A stretch of DNA of 12,199 bases from CAVOBC01 sp963693635 (GCA_963693635.1 CAVOBC010000122.1:1-12199); one strand, 5' to 3'; shown: positions 1 to 7,129, counted from the first letter of the stretch. Notes: generated by a model not told the origin, from the sequence alone. A program made the numbers and translations.

Positions 1-813
1 CTGTCCGCCGAGATTGCAGTGCTCTTGAACATAACGCCAGATCACCTGGACCGGTATGCGACGTTTGCGGACTACCGGCGGACCAAGCTGAGCGTGCTTG
101 AAGGCTGCAAGACTGCCGTGATTAGCAGCGACCTCGGGGCTGGCATCGACCCATTGGAGTCTGTCGACAATCAGGCAAATTTGCTGCGATTCGGTACCTC
201 GGCCAGTGACGACTACTCGATCGACGATGGCTATCTGACTGTGGATGGCGAACGCTTGCTTTCGGTGTCGGACCTCTGTTTGCGGGGATCGCACAATCAG
301 TTGAATGCACTGGCAGCACTCGCGACCGGCGACGCGATGGGCCTGTCGCGTACGTCGATGCAAGAGACTCTGGGGCGGTTCAAAGGGCTCGCTCACCGCT
401 GTGAGTGGATCGCCCGGATTGGCGATGCCGACTATATCAATGATTCAAAGGCGACGAATACGGGGGCGACCTTGGCCGCGGTTGCGGGCTTCGAAAAAGA
501 TATTACATTGATTCTGGGAGGTGAGAGTAAAGGCGCAGATCTCGGTTCCTTTGCGCGTGCATTACCGGCCAACGTAACAAACCTTGTGCTCATCGGTCGG
601 GACGCAGGGCTTCTGCAAGCCGCGTTTGTCCACCATGGGGCGCAGGTGATCTGTGCGAGCGGTCTCGAGGACGCCGTCCGCGAGGCGGCGCGGGCGACTG
701 CGCCGGGGGCAATCGTGCTGCTGTCGCCGGCGTGTGCGAGTTTCGACATGTTTCGCGACTATCAGCATCGCGGTGACGAATTCAGGCGCATTGTGCTGCG
801 GGGTCAGCCTTGA
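1..813 (+). CDS. murD: UDP-N-acetylmuramoyl-L-alanine--D-glutamate ligase, 3' part (5' end outside window)
   Basis: MurD adds D-glutamate to UDP-MurNAc-L-Ala in the cytoplasm using ATP, the second amino-acid step of peptidoglycan precursor synthesis. Frame 1 is open from the first base, so the gene enters the window from the left; the GTG at 19 is an internal Val codon, not a start. The visible 270 residues begin with LSAEIAVLLNITPDHLDRY, matching the central Mur-ligase domain (E. coli NITEDHMDRY, near residue 183). The N-terminal UDP-binding domain and the P-loop are therefore missing only because of the window edge. Further MurD hallmarks are NDSKATNTGAT, LILGGESKGAD, and the C-terminal SPACASFDMF followed by HRGDEF. 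The stop TGA (811-813) overlaps the TTG start of ftsW. In many gammaproteobacteria murD lies between mraY and ftsW, which fits. Identity is secure. Confidence 0.96.
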   Translation: MSAEIAVLLNITPDHLDRYATFADYRRTKLSVLEGCKTAVISSDLGAGIDPLESVDNQANLLRFGTSASDDYSIDDGYLTVDGERLLSVSDLCLRGSHNQLNALAALATGDAMGLSRTSMQETLGRFKGLAHRCEWIARIGDADYINDSKATNTGATLAAVAGFEKDITLILGGESKGADLGSFARALPANVTNLVLIGRDAGLLQAAFVHHGAQVICASGLEDAVREAARATAPGAIVLLSPACASFDMFRDYQHRGDEFRRIVLRGQP

Positions 814-1952
814 ACGATCAGCGTGAAATACCGTTCGACCCGGTGATTGCGGGCTGTGCCGCGACGCTGGTCATCATCGGCCTCGTCATGGTCGGGTCCG
901 CGTCGATGGAGGTGTCAGCGCGACTGTATGACAATGCATTTCATTTGCTCGCTCGTCATCTGATCTATGTCGCAGTGGCGGCAATCGCGTGTGTCTTCGC
1001 TCTTATGACACCGGTGGCATTCTGGCAGCGTGGTGACCGGGTGTGGCTCGTGGGAACCTTCGTGCTGCTCGGGCTGCTTCTGGTTCCGGGCATCGGTCGA
1101 GAGGTCAATGGCAGCGTTCGGTGGATTCCGTTGGGGCCGTTCTCGTTTCAGCCATCAGAGTTTGCCAAGTTCTTTGTTGTGACTTACCTCGCCGGTTACC
1201 TCATTCGTCACGACGAGAGCGTGCGCAGTACGTGGGGTGGTTTCGTGCGGCCACTCGGCGTCGTGACGGTCTTTGTGATATTGCTGTTGCTGGAGCCCGA
1301 CTTTGGTACGGCTGCTGTTCTGATGGCGACCGTCATGGGCATGATATTTCTCGTAAACGTACCGCTCGCACGGCTCTTGCCCGTAGTTGCATTGGCGGCA
1401 TCTGTAATGGCGGTGGTGGCTGTATGGAAGCCCTATCGGCTGGAGCGGCTCACGAGCTTCACCAATCCGTGGGCGGACCAGTTCGACAGTGGCTATCAAC
1501 TGACCCAGGCGCTCATTGCGTTTGGGCGTGGGGAGATGCTGGGCACGGGACTCGGCAACAGCATGCAGAAGCAGTTTTTTCTGCCCGAAGCTCACACAGA
1601 CTTTCTATTCTCGATCATTGCCGAGGAGTTGGGCGCCGTGGGCGCCCTCATTCTCGTGGCGCTCTTTACGCTGCTGGTATTGCGTTGCCTTTCTCTCGGC
1701 AAGACGCTGATTGCCGCAGAGATGCCGTTCCACGGGTACTTGGCCTACGGCATTGCCCTGCTCATCGGGATTCAAGCGCTTATCAATATCGGCGTGAATA
1801 TCGGTCGATTGCCGACCAAGGGCCTTACGCTTCCACTCATTAGCTTTGGCGGAAACAGTCTCATTGTCAGTTGTCTGATGATCGGCGTGCTTATTCGGAT
1901 TGAGTATGAATATCGAACCCGGCCGATGGCGGCGTTGAGGCGACGCCAATGA
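810..1952 (+). CDS. ftsW: septal SEDS peptidoglycan glycosyltransferase FtsW
   Basis: FtsW is the SEDS-family polytopic membrane enzyme that polymerises lipid II at the septum together with the transpeptidase FtsI. The 380-residue product is highly hydrophobic throughout, as expected for about ten membrane segments. SEDS motifs visible are FQPSEFAKFF, LLEPDFGTA, LTSFTNPWADQFDSGYQ, a loop PEAHTDFLF whose Asp264 aligns with the essential catalytic Asp (E. coli FtsW D297), and NIGRLPTKGLTLPLISFGG near the C-terminus. It is about 34 residues shorter than E. coli FtsW, all at the cytoplasmic N-terminus. The start is a TTG at 810 forming TTGA with the murD stop; no ATG is available before the first membrane helix. 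Only a weak G-rich Shine-Dalgarno (tgcgggg) precedes it, so translation probably depends on coupling to murD. RodA is the alternative SEDS family; dcw context and the C-terminal motif favour FtsW. Confidence 0.95.
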   Translation: MNDQREIPFDPVIAGCAATLVIIGLVMVGSASMEVSARLYDNAFHLLARHLIYVAVAAIACVFALMTPVAFWQRGDRVWLVGTFVLLGLLLVPGIGREVNGSVRWIPLGPFSFQPSEFAKFFVVTYLAGYLIRHDESVRSTWGGFVRPLGVVTVFVILLLLEPDFGTAAVLMATVMGMIFLVNVPLARLLPVVALAASVMAVVAVWKPYRLERLTSFTNPWADQFDSGYQLTQALIAFGRGEMLGTGLGNSMQKQFFLPEAHTDFLFSIIAEELGAVGALILVALFTLLVLRCLSLGKTLIAAEMPFHGYLAYGIALLIGIQALINIGVNIGRLPTKGLTLPLISFGGNSLIVSCLMIGVLIRIEYEYRTRPMAALRRRQ

Positions 1953-3391
1953 TTGACGGAGGCAGCTTTGTCATTGACGTCCCCGAGATGCGGCGCATCG
2001 AAGGCGTCCACTTTGTCGGTATCGGTGGCGCGGGCATGTGTGGTATCGCTGAGGTGCTGATCAACCAGGGCTACCGCGTGTCCGGTTCGGATCTTGCAAG
2101 TTCTGTTGTGACGGACCGGCTCGTAGCGATGGGCGCATCGATTGCATTTGAACACAAGGCGGAGAATGTCGCCGGGTCTGATGTTGTTGTAGTTTCGTCG
2201 GCTGTCTCGCTGACGAACCCCGAGATTCTTGAGGCGGAGTGGCGACGGATTCCGGTCGTGCCACGCGCGGAGATGCTGGGCGAGCTCATGCGGTTTCGGC
2301 ATGGCATCGCTGTGGCGGGCACGCACGGTAAAACAACGACGACGAGTCTGATTGCGTCTGTTCTCACCCAGGGCGGACTAGACCCGACGTTCATCATTGG
2401 CGGATTGCTGACGAGCAGTGAAACCAATGGCAGGCTGGGCGGGAGCCGCTACCTTGTCGCCGAAGCTGACGAGAGTGATGCCTCTTTCCTCCACCTACAG
2501 CCCATGGTTGCCATCCTCACGAACATCGATCGCGATCACCTCACCTTTTATGAAGGAAGTTTCGATCGCCTGCGTGACGCGTTCCGTCAGTTCATTCATA
2601 ACCTGCCATTTTATGGGCTGCTTGTCGCTTGCTCGGACAACGACGAGGTGATGCGTTTGCTGCCAGATGTGAAGCGCCCGGTCATCACCTATGGCATCGT
2701 CTCTGATGCGGACTACCGGGCGTGCGACATTGAGCAGAACGAAGCTGTGACTTCGTTTACGGTCGTCCGCCGTGACAATCCGCTCGACCTTCGCGTCACC
2801 CTGCAGATGCCCGGCCATCACAATGTATTGAATGCACTGGCAGCGATTGCCGTCGCAGACGACGAAGGCATCAATGACAACCACATCATCGAGGGGCTGG
2901 GATCCTTCCAGGGAGTGGGGCGTCGCTTCGAGCTTCACGGTCAGTTTGATCTCTCTGCCAGCCAACGCGCCATCGCGCTCGTTGATGACTATGGTCACCA
3001 TCCGACCGAAGTGCAGGCGACGATTGACAGTTTTCGCGAAGGCTGGCCGGGCAAGCGATTGATCATGGTCTACCAGCCGCATCGATATTCCCGAACACAG
3101 GAATTGTTCGGTGAATTCGTCGACGTGCTATCGCAGGTAGACCAACTGATTCTTCTTGACGTGTATGCCGCAGGCGAGAAACCGATCCCGGGCGCGTTGG
3201 GCAGTGATCTCTTCGCGGCGATCCGTCAGCGCGATTTGCGCGCCGCGTTTGTCGAGCGTATCGAGGACGTTGCTGAACTGGTTGAAGAGATCGCAGTGTC
3301 GAACGATGTCGTGCTCACCCAGGGAGCGGGCGAGACGGGGAAACTGGCCCGGCTGCTGGCGAGTCGTTGGGAAAGCAAGGGGTCTACATGA
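1949..3391 (+). CDS. murC: UDP-N-acetylmuramate--L-alanine ligase
   Basis: MurC ligates L-alanine to UDP-MurNAc with ATP, the first step of the stem peptide, in the cytoplasm. The 480-residue product (E. coli 491) has a full three-domain Mur ligase. The N-terminal Rossmann-like loop GIGGAGMCGIAEVL starts near residue 24. The P-loop GTHGKTTTT is at 124-132 with Lys128. EADESDASF starts at Glu172, followed by TNIDRDHLTFY; GHHNVLNALAA precedes the C-terminal domain; DDYGHHPTEV is at 346-355, then QPHRYSRT and DVYAAGEKPI. The start ATG at 1949 overlaps the ftsW stop (ATGA), with a tgagg Shine-Dalgarno at 1935-1939. A second ATG at 1988 (Met14) would still keep the whole nucleotide-binding loop, but the overlap and the Shine-Dalgarno favour 1949. 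In most gammaproteobacteria murG would stand directly upstream; here it is absent. Confidence 0.97.
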   Translation: MIDGGSFVIDVPEMRRIEGVHFVGIGGAGMCGIAEVLINQGYRVSGSDLASSVVTDRLVAMGASIAFEHKAENVAGSDVVVVSSAVSLTNPEILEAEWRRIPVVPRAEMLGELMRFRHGIAVAGTHGKTTTTSLIASVLTQGGLDPTFIIGGLLTSSETNGRLGGSRYLVAEADESDASFLHLQPMVAILTNIDRDHLTFYEGSFDRLRDAFRQFIHNLPFYGLLVACSDNDEVMRLLPDVKRPVITYGIVSDADYRACDIEQNEAVTSFTVVRRDNPLDLRVTLQMPGHHNVLNALAAIAVADDEGINDNHIIEGLGSFQGVGRRFELHGQFDLSASQRAIALVDDYGHHPTEVQATIDSFREGWPGKRLIMVYQPHRYSRTQELFGEFVDVLSQVDQLILLDVYAAGEKPIPGALGSDLFAAIRQRDLRAAFVERIEDVAELVEEIAVSNDVVLTQGAGETGKLARLLASRWESKGST

Positions 3392-4122
3392 AAGCCGTCG
3401 TCATTGTCGTGGTAACCGCGCTCTTTGCCACGCTGGTTCTGGGGCTTGAGCGCATGCCGCCGCGAACGGTCTCTGTGCTCGGCTCATTGAGCGACCTCCA
3501 GCAGGCAAATGTTGAGCGGCTGCTCGCAGCACCGGAAGCGAACACCCTGTACCGCGCTAAGTCAGTCCTTGAGTCGAGTCCGTGGATAGCACGGGCGGAG
3601 ATTAAGCGCCGGTGGCCCGCACAATGGGAGGTGGTCGCGACCGCGCAAACGCCCGTCGCGATGTGGAATGACGAGAAGCTGCTAAATAATGCTGGTATCG
3701 CGTTTTCCGCGCAGTACTTTGAGCCAGCCGCGCTGCCGAGGCTTTACGGACCGATGGGCAGCGAGGTTGTTGTCATGCGTCAGTTTCGCCAGTTGAACAA
3801 GCTGCTGCTGGGAGCGAATCAGTCTATCAGCACGTTGGCAACCGATGACCGTGGCAGTTGGCAGTTCACCGCGGGTCAGGGGATGACGGTATTGCTCGGC
3901 CAGGATGATGTGCTTGAGCGTCTCAAGCGGCTGATTGAGCTCATGGGTGAGCAGTCCTTGTCGTCCCGGGCAGATGAGATCGCCCAAATCGACACGCGAT
4001 ACGCCAACGGCATCGCGGTCTCCTTTAAACCGGCCCTCGAAACGGATCTGGCGATCAATGCGATTGCAGGCGCCAGCGCAACGAACCTTCACAAGAAAAT
4101 TAAGAGGGATACAACACTATGA
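3388..4122 (+). CDS. ftsQ: cell division protein FtsQ (short N-terminal tail)
   Basis: FtsQ is a bitopic inner-membrane protein that connects early and late divisome parts by binding FtsB/FtsL through its periplasmic domain. The 244-residue product has one hydrophobic segment (about residues 3-20), then a POTRA-like domain (RTVSVLGSLSDLQQANVERL, near residues 26-45). The FtsQ signature follows: SSPWIARAEIKRRWP, TPVAMW, and a loop LLNNAGIAF. The rest is a beta-rich domain of weak conservation. ATG 3388 overlaps the murC stop (ATGA) with aagggg seven bases upstream. A TTG at 3367 would add only seven residues. E. coli FtsQ is 276 residues with a cytoplasmic tail of about two dozen; here only two residues precede the membrane helix. 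Position immediately before ftsA supports the call. Sequence is divergent, as is usual for FtsQ. murB and ddl, often upstream, are missing. Confidence 0.92.
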   Translation: MKAVVIVVVTALFATLVLGLERMPPRTVSVLGSLSDLQQANVERLLAAPEANTLYRAKSVLESSPWIARAEIKRRWPAQWEVVATAQTPVAMWNDEKLLNNAGIAFSAQYFEPAALPRLYGPMGSEVVVMRQFRQLNKLLLGANQSISTLATDDRGSWQFTAGQGMTVLLGQDDVLERLKRLIELMGEQSLSSRADEIAQIDTRYANGIAVSFKPALETDLAINAIAGASATNLHKKIKRDTTL

Positions 4123-5357
4123 CCGGCTCAGAGAATCGAATGATCGTTGGCCTGGACATAGGCACGTCCAAAGTCGTCGCAATCGTCGGAGAGGTGTCTC
4201 CCGAAGGCCTAATCGAAATTGTGGGGCTCGGCAGCCATCCGTCAAAGGGGCTGAAGAAGGGTGTCGTGGTCAACATCGAGTCAACGGTGCAGTCAATTCA
4301 GCGTGCGGTCGAGGAAGCGGAATTGATGGCAGGTTGTCAGATTCACTCAGTTTACGCCGGGATCGCAGGCAGCCATGTCCGCAGCCTCAACTCGCACGGA
4401 ATCGTTGCAATCCGTGACCGTGAGGTGTTTCAGCCCGATCTTGATCGGGTCATTGATGCCGCGCGCGCGGTGGCGATTCCTGCTGATCAAAAGATTCTCC
4501 ACGTGTTGCCGCAGGAGTACGTGATCGATGATCAGGCGGGCGTGAAGGAACCGTTGGGGATGTCGGGCGTTCGCCTCGAGGCCAAGGTGCATCTGGTGAC
4601 CTGCGCGGTCAATGCCGCACAGAACATTGAAAAGTGCATCAAGCGCTGCGGCCTCGATGTCGATGACATCGTCCTGGAGCAGTTGGCGTCCGGCCACTCG
4701 GTGCTCGCCGAGGATGAGAAAGAACTCGGTGTCTGTATCGTCGATATAGGGGGTGGGACAACTGACATCGCCGTTTTCACCGAAGGTGCGATCAAGCACA
4801 CCGCAGTCATCCCGATTGCCGGTGATCAGGTAACGAACGATATCGCTATGGCGTTTCGAACACCGCAGCCACACGCCGAGGAAATCAAGATCAAGTACGC
4901 CTGTGCTCTCGCCAACCTAGCGGGAGACGGTGAAACGCTGAAGGTGCCGAGCGTCGGAGAGGGCAAGCCCGACCGTGACTTGTCACGACAGGCCCTGGCG
5001 GAGGTCGTTGAGGCCCGCTATGAGGAGTTGTTTGCCCTGATACAGGCGGAGCTCAGGCGAAGCGGATTTGAGGACCTGATCGGTGCCGGAATCGTACTGA
5101 CGGGGGGCACCTCAAAAATGGAGGGAGCAGTTGAACTCGCAGAAGAGATCTTCCACATGCCGGTCAGCATCGGCAAGCCGAGAGGTGTCAGCGGCCTCAT
5201 CGACATTGTGCGCAATCCAATTTACGCGACATCTGTTGGCTTGCTCAACCATGCGGCGGGGAGTCGGGAGTCGCCCGCCTCTGGTCGTGATCGTCGAGGG
5301 ATCGGTATGACATCAGTAGTCGGCAAGGTAAAGAACTGGTTGATGGGAAACTACTAA
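4119..5357 (+). CDS. ftsA: cell division protein FtsA, actin-like Z-ring membrane anchor
   Basis: FtsA is an actin-fold ATPase that binds the FtsZ C-terminal peptide and tethers the Z-ring to the membrane while recruiting later division proteins. The product is 412 residues (E. coli 420). Phosphate-1 motif GLDIGTSK lies at 11-18. The SHS2/1C domain region follows (GVVVNIESTVQSI, AGIAGSHVRSLNS). Phosphate-2 motif VDIGGGTTD is at 208-216, and the adenosine motif LTGGTSKMEGA begins at 327. The C-terminus ends in an amphipathic stretch, SVVGKVKNWLMGNY, like the membrane-targeting helix of known FtsA. The ATG at 4119 overlaps the ftsQ stop (ATGA), with agaggga upstream as ribosome site. Met8 (4140) is a possible but less likely start because it sits against the phosphate-1 strand. 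It is the last gene of the overlapping run; ftsZ follows after a structured 79-base gap. Confidence 0.97.
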   Translation: MTGSENRMIVGLDIGTSKVVAIVGEVSPEGLIEIVGLGSHPSKGLKKGVVVNIESTVQSIQRAVEEAELMAGCQIHSVYAGIAGSHVRSLNSHGIVAIRDREVFQPDLDRVIDAARAVAIPADQKILHVLPQEYVIDDQAGVKEPLGMSGVRLEAKVHLVTCAVNAAQNIEKCIKRCGLDVDDIVLEQLASGHSVLAEDEKELGVCIVDIGGGTTDIAVFTEGAIKHTAVIPIAGDQVTNDIAMAFRTPQPHAEEIKIKYACALANLAGDGETLKVPSVGEGKPDRDLSRQALAEVVEARYEELFALIQAELRRSGFEDLIGAGIVLTGGTSKMEGAVELAEEIFHMPVSIGKPRGVSGLIDIVRNPIYATSVGLLNHAAGSRESPASGRDRRGIGMTSVVGKVKNWLMGNY

Positions 5358-5366
5358 AACAGATCT

Positions 5367-5401
5367 GAGCGCAGAACGCGCTCTTGTCTTGGACAGGACA
5401 A
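5367..5401 (+). promoter_or_regulatory. two consecutive hairpins in the ftsA-ftsZ gap
   Basis: The 79-base gap contains a perfect 6-bp GC-rich stem GAGCGC-agaac-GCGCTC (5367-5383), followed by TTGTCTT. A second possible stem TTGTC/GACAA (5384-5388 with 5397-5401) follows directly; a smaller alternative is TGTC-ttg-GACA (5385-5395). The first hairpin plus its T-rich tail resembles a weak attenuator. An mRNA processing or stability element that adjusts ftsZ relative to ftsA is equally possible. The stems are seen in the sequence; any function is inferred. Confidence 0.4.
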
Positions 5402-5423
5402 ACAACGTGAAAAAAAGCGACCT

Positions 5424-5430
5424 GAGGAGG
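5424..5430 (+). promoter_or_regulatory. strong Shine-Dalgarno of ftsZ
   Basis: GAGGAGG lies six bases before the ATG at 5437 and decides the ftsZ start. A longer in-frame reading from TTG 5389 would add 16 residues with no family counterpart. This is the best ribosome site in the window; the four preceding genes rely on overlapping stops and starts with weaker sites. That fits the large excess of FtsZ over FtsA and FtsQ known in E. coli. Confidence 0.85.
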
Positions 5431-5436
5431 CCAACA

Positions 5437-6585
5437 ATGTTTGAGCTTGTAGATAGCAAACCGCAGAACGCGGTGATCAAAGTGATTGGTGTTGGCGGCG
5501 GCGGTGGCAATGCAGTTCAGCACATGGTCGATCGATCCGTGACAGGGGTCGACTTCATTTGTGCCAACACCGACGCGCAAGCGCTGCAGGGTCTGGGCGC
5601 AAGGACAATTCTGCAACTCGGTGAGAGCCTGACCAAGGGGCTGGGGGCAGGCGCCGACCCGGAGGTCGGTCGCGACGCCGCAGAGGAAGACGCGGAGAAG
5701 ATTCGCGAGGTTCTGGATGGTGCTGATATGGTTTTCATCACCGCCGGCATGGGTGGAGGCACCGGTACAGGGGCCGCGCCAGTGGTCGCCGAGATTGCCA
5801 AGGGCCTGGGAATCCTGACGGTCGCGGTGGTGACCAAGCCGTTCACGTTTGAAATGCGCAAACGCATGAAGGTGGCCGAGGCGGGCATCGATGCATTGGC
5901 CCGTTCGGTGGACTCGCTGATCACGATTCCGAATGAAAAGTTGCTGTCGATCATGGGTGAAGATACACCCCTGGTTGACGCGTTCGCCGCGGTCGACGAT
6001 GTGCTGCTCAATGCTGTTCAGGGCATCGCCGATCTGATCATTCGTCCGGGCAAGATCAACGTCGACTTTGCCGACGTGAAGACGGTCATGAAAGAAATGG
6101 GTACGGCGATGATGGGCAGTGGTGCAGCGCGCGGTGATAATCGTGCCCGCACTGCGGCAGAGGCGGCCATCAGGAGTCCGTTGCTGGAGGACATCGACTT
6201 CACGGGTGCACGCGGCATTCTCGTCAACATTGCGGCCGGCATGGACATCTCTCTTGGTGAGTTTTCAGAGGTTGGCGCGACCATCGAAGAGTTTGCGTCC
6301 GAGAACGCAACCGTCGTGATTGGCACGGTCATTGATACCGATATGGAGGATGAAATGCGGGTCACCGTTGTGGCGACTGGCATTGGCGATGAAATGGACA
6401 AGCCGGCGAAGGTCATCGACAACACGATCCAGAAGAAAGTCGCTGGGGACGGCAAGACCGACTATGCGGACTTTGACCAACCGACCTACAAGCGCCTGTC
6501 GGGGCAGACTGGTCAGGCGCCTGTGAGTGATGCTGACATGGAGTTCCTGGACGTCCCTGCGTTTCTACGGCGGCAAGCGGATTAG
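5437..6585 (+). CDS. ftsZ: cell division GTPase FtsZ
   Basis: FtsZ is the tubulin-like GTPase that polymerises into the cytoplasmic Z-ring. The product is 382 residues (E. coli 383) and begins MFELVDSKPQNAVIKVIGVG, with the GGGGGN T1 loop. NTDAQAL follows, and the tubulin signature GGGTGTG is at 106-112. The T7 synergy loop GKINVDFADV completes the partner subunit's active site. A linker of roughly 40 residues leads to the conserved C-terminal peptide, here LDVPAFLRRQAD, the docking site for FtsA and ZipA. No catalytic residue appears lost. Start chosen from the strong GAGGAGG at 5424-5430 and close match to known N-termini. It is separated from ftsA by a structured gap and followed by an unusually long gene-free region. 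I see no clear Rho-independent terminator right after the TAG. Confidence 0.98.
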   Translation: MFELVDSKPQNAVIKVIGVGGGGGNAVQHMVDRSVTGVDFICANTDAQALQGLGARTILQLGESLTKGLGAGADPEVGRDAAEEDAEKIREVLDGADMVFITAGMGGGTGTGAAPVVAEIAKGLGILTVAVVTKPFTFEMRKRMKVAEAGIDALARSVDSLITIPNEKLLSIMGEDTPLVDAFAAVDDVLLNAVQGIADLIIRPGKINVDFADVKTVMKEMGTAMMGSGAARGDNRARTAAEAAIRSPLLEDIDFTGARGILVNIAAGMDISLGEFSEVGATIEEFASENATVVIGTVIDTDMEDEMRVTVVATGIGDEMDKPAKVIDNTIQKKVAGDGKTDYADFDQPTYKRLSGQTGQAPVSDADMEFLDVPAFLRRQAD

Positions 6586-6600
6586 GGGTTGTTGAAAGAG

Positions 6601-6720
6601 TGCGCTTGTATGCCGCGGTGTCGGTCCGGTGTGTAGGTCTGGCGTGTCGGTCGTTCGGATATGTAGTTGCGGCGTCCGGTTCCGCGGTGTAGTTTCGCTG
6701 GGTCGCGGGTTTAGGGTTGT
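6601..6720 (+). other. G/T-rich, A-depleted segment with degenerate ~14-base repeats (ftsZ-lpxC gap, part 1)
   Basis: By hand count the 120 bases hold 50 G, 39 T, 24 C and only 7 A, so G+T is 74% on the + strand. Loose units such as GCGGTGTCGGTC, GGTGTGTAGGTC, GGCGTGTCGGTC and GCGGTGTAGTTT recur at about 13- to 15-base spacing. That spacing is not a multiple of three and argues against coding. Neither strand carries a convincing gene: a 79-codon minus-strand reading is Pro/Thr-rich and runs into the ftsZ 3' end without recognisable features. It could be the ftsZ 3' UTR, part of an unknown small RNA, or decayed sequence. Confidence 0.5.
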
Positions 6721-6763
6721 GGTCCTCAAACCATGGTCCTCAAGTGGTCTCCTCAAGCCATGG
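6720..6763 (+). repeat. three short tandem repeats TGGTCCTCAA with CCATGG palindromes
   Basis: TGGTCCTCAA occurs exactly at 6720-6729 and 6734-6743, a period of 14. It occurs again with a two-base insertion, TGGTCTCCTCAA, at 6745-6756. The palindrome CCATGG is at 6731-6736 and 6758-6763, so the block is bracketed by related half-sites; another copy is at 6930-6935. The role is unknown. A protein-binding array or replication slippage product are both possible. Confidence 0.55.
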
Positions 6764-7120
6764 AGAGGGTGCTTCAACGGGCCAGAATCCGTCGTGTCGG
6801 GCACGGGTGGGGAGTGGCGGCGTCACCATTGATCGGCCTCTCGGATCGAAATCGGGAGTTTTCATTGAAATAGTGAAGGTAAAGTGGAGAATTGAGCAGC
6901 TTTTCTATATTTGGCGGTCCTGTAGACAACCATGGATGGCCGAATGTGGAAGCGATCAGACGGCGTGTGCGGCGAAGGGATTTCGGGGACGCGTCGGGCT
7001 CGCTTAAGCGGCGTTGTCTTCGGCAGTTCGGCAGCCGCCGTGCAACCCCGTCACACTAACGGAAACCGAATTGCAGATGAGGCGGAACGTCCGTAATTGT
7101 GGGCATTTCTTGTACACATT
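6764..7120 (+). other. gene-free stretch upstream of lpxC (ftsZ-lpxC gap, part 2)
   Basis: I see no supported gene here. The longest rightward reading (GTG 6717 to the TAA at 7005-7007) gives 96 codons of unrecognisable, Cys/Trp/Ser-scattered sequence with no ribosome site, so I do not call it. An A/T-richer patch lies at about 6855-6912. Two perfect palindromes, GACGCGTC (6988-6995) and CGCTTAAGCG (7001-7010), sit close together before GTTGTCTT (7012-7019). They could form a weak terminator for upstream transcripts, though the stem is short. CGGCAG is repeated at 7021-7026 and 7029-7034. Confidence 0.4.
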
Positions 7121-7129
7121 TGCTAAAGT
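7121..7129 (+). promoter_or_regulatory. extended -10 promoter candidate for lpxC
   Basis: TGCTAAAGT reads as an extended -10 element (TGn plus TAAAGT, 7124-7129). It is preceded by an A/T-rich stretch (7105-7120) but no good -35 at 16-18 bases. A transcript would start near 7136 and give a leader of about 25 bases before the lpxC ATG. Placement suggests lpxC is transcribed at least partly independently of ftsZ. Motif is seen; activity is inferred. Confidence 0.45.

Noticed and set aside
5389..5436. N-terminal extension of FtsZ from TTG 5389
   Set aside because: It reads through the Shine-Dalgarno and adds 16 residues absent from the family; ATG 5437 matches known FtsZ N-termini.
6565..6804. 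79-codon minus-strand reading in the ftsZ-lpxC gap, rich in Pro, Thr and His
   Set aside because: It overlaps the ftsZ 3' end, has no ribosome site, and its composition follows from the A/C-rich strand. The underlying repeat period of about 14 bases is out of phase with codons.
6717..7007. 96-codon plus-strand reading from a GTG in the same gap
   Set aside because: No ribosome site, no domain or signal recognisable, irregular composition with scattered Cys and Trp; looks like a chance open frame.
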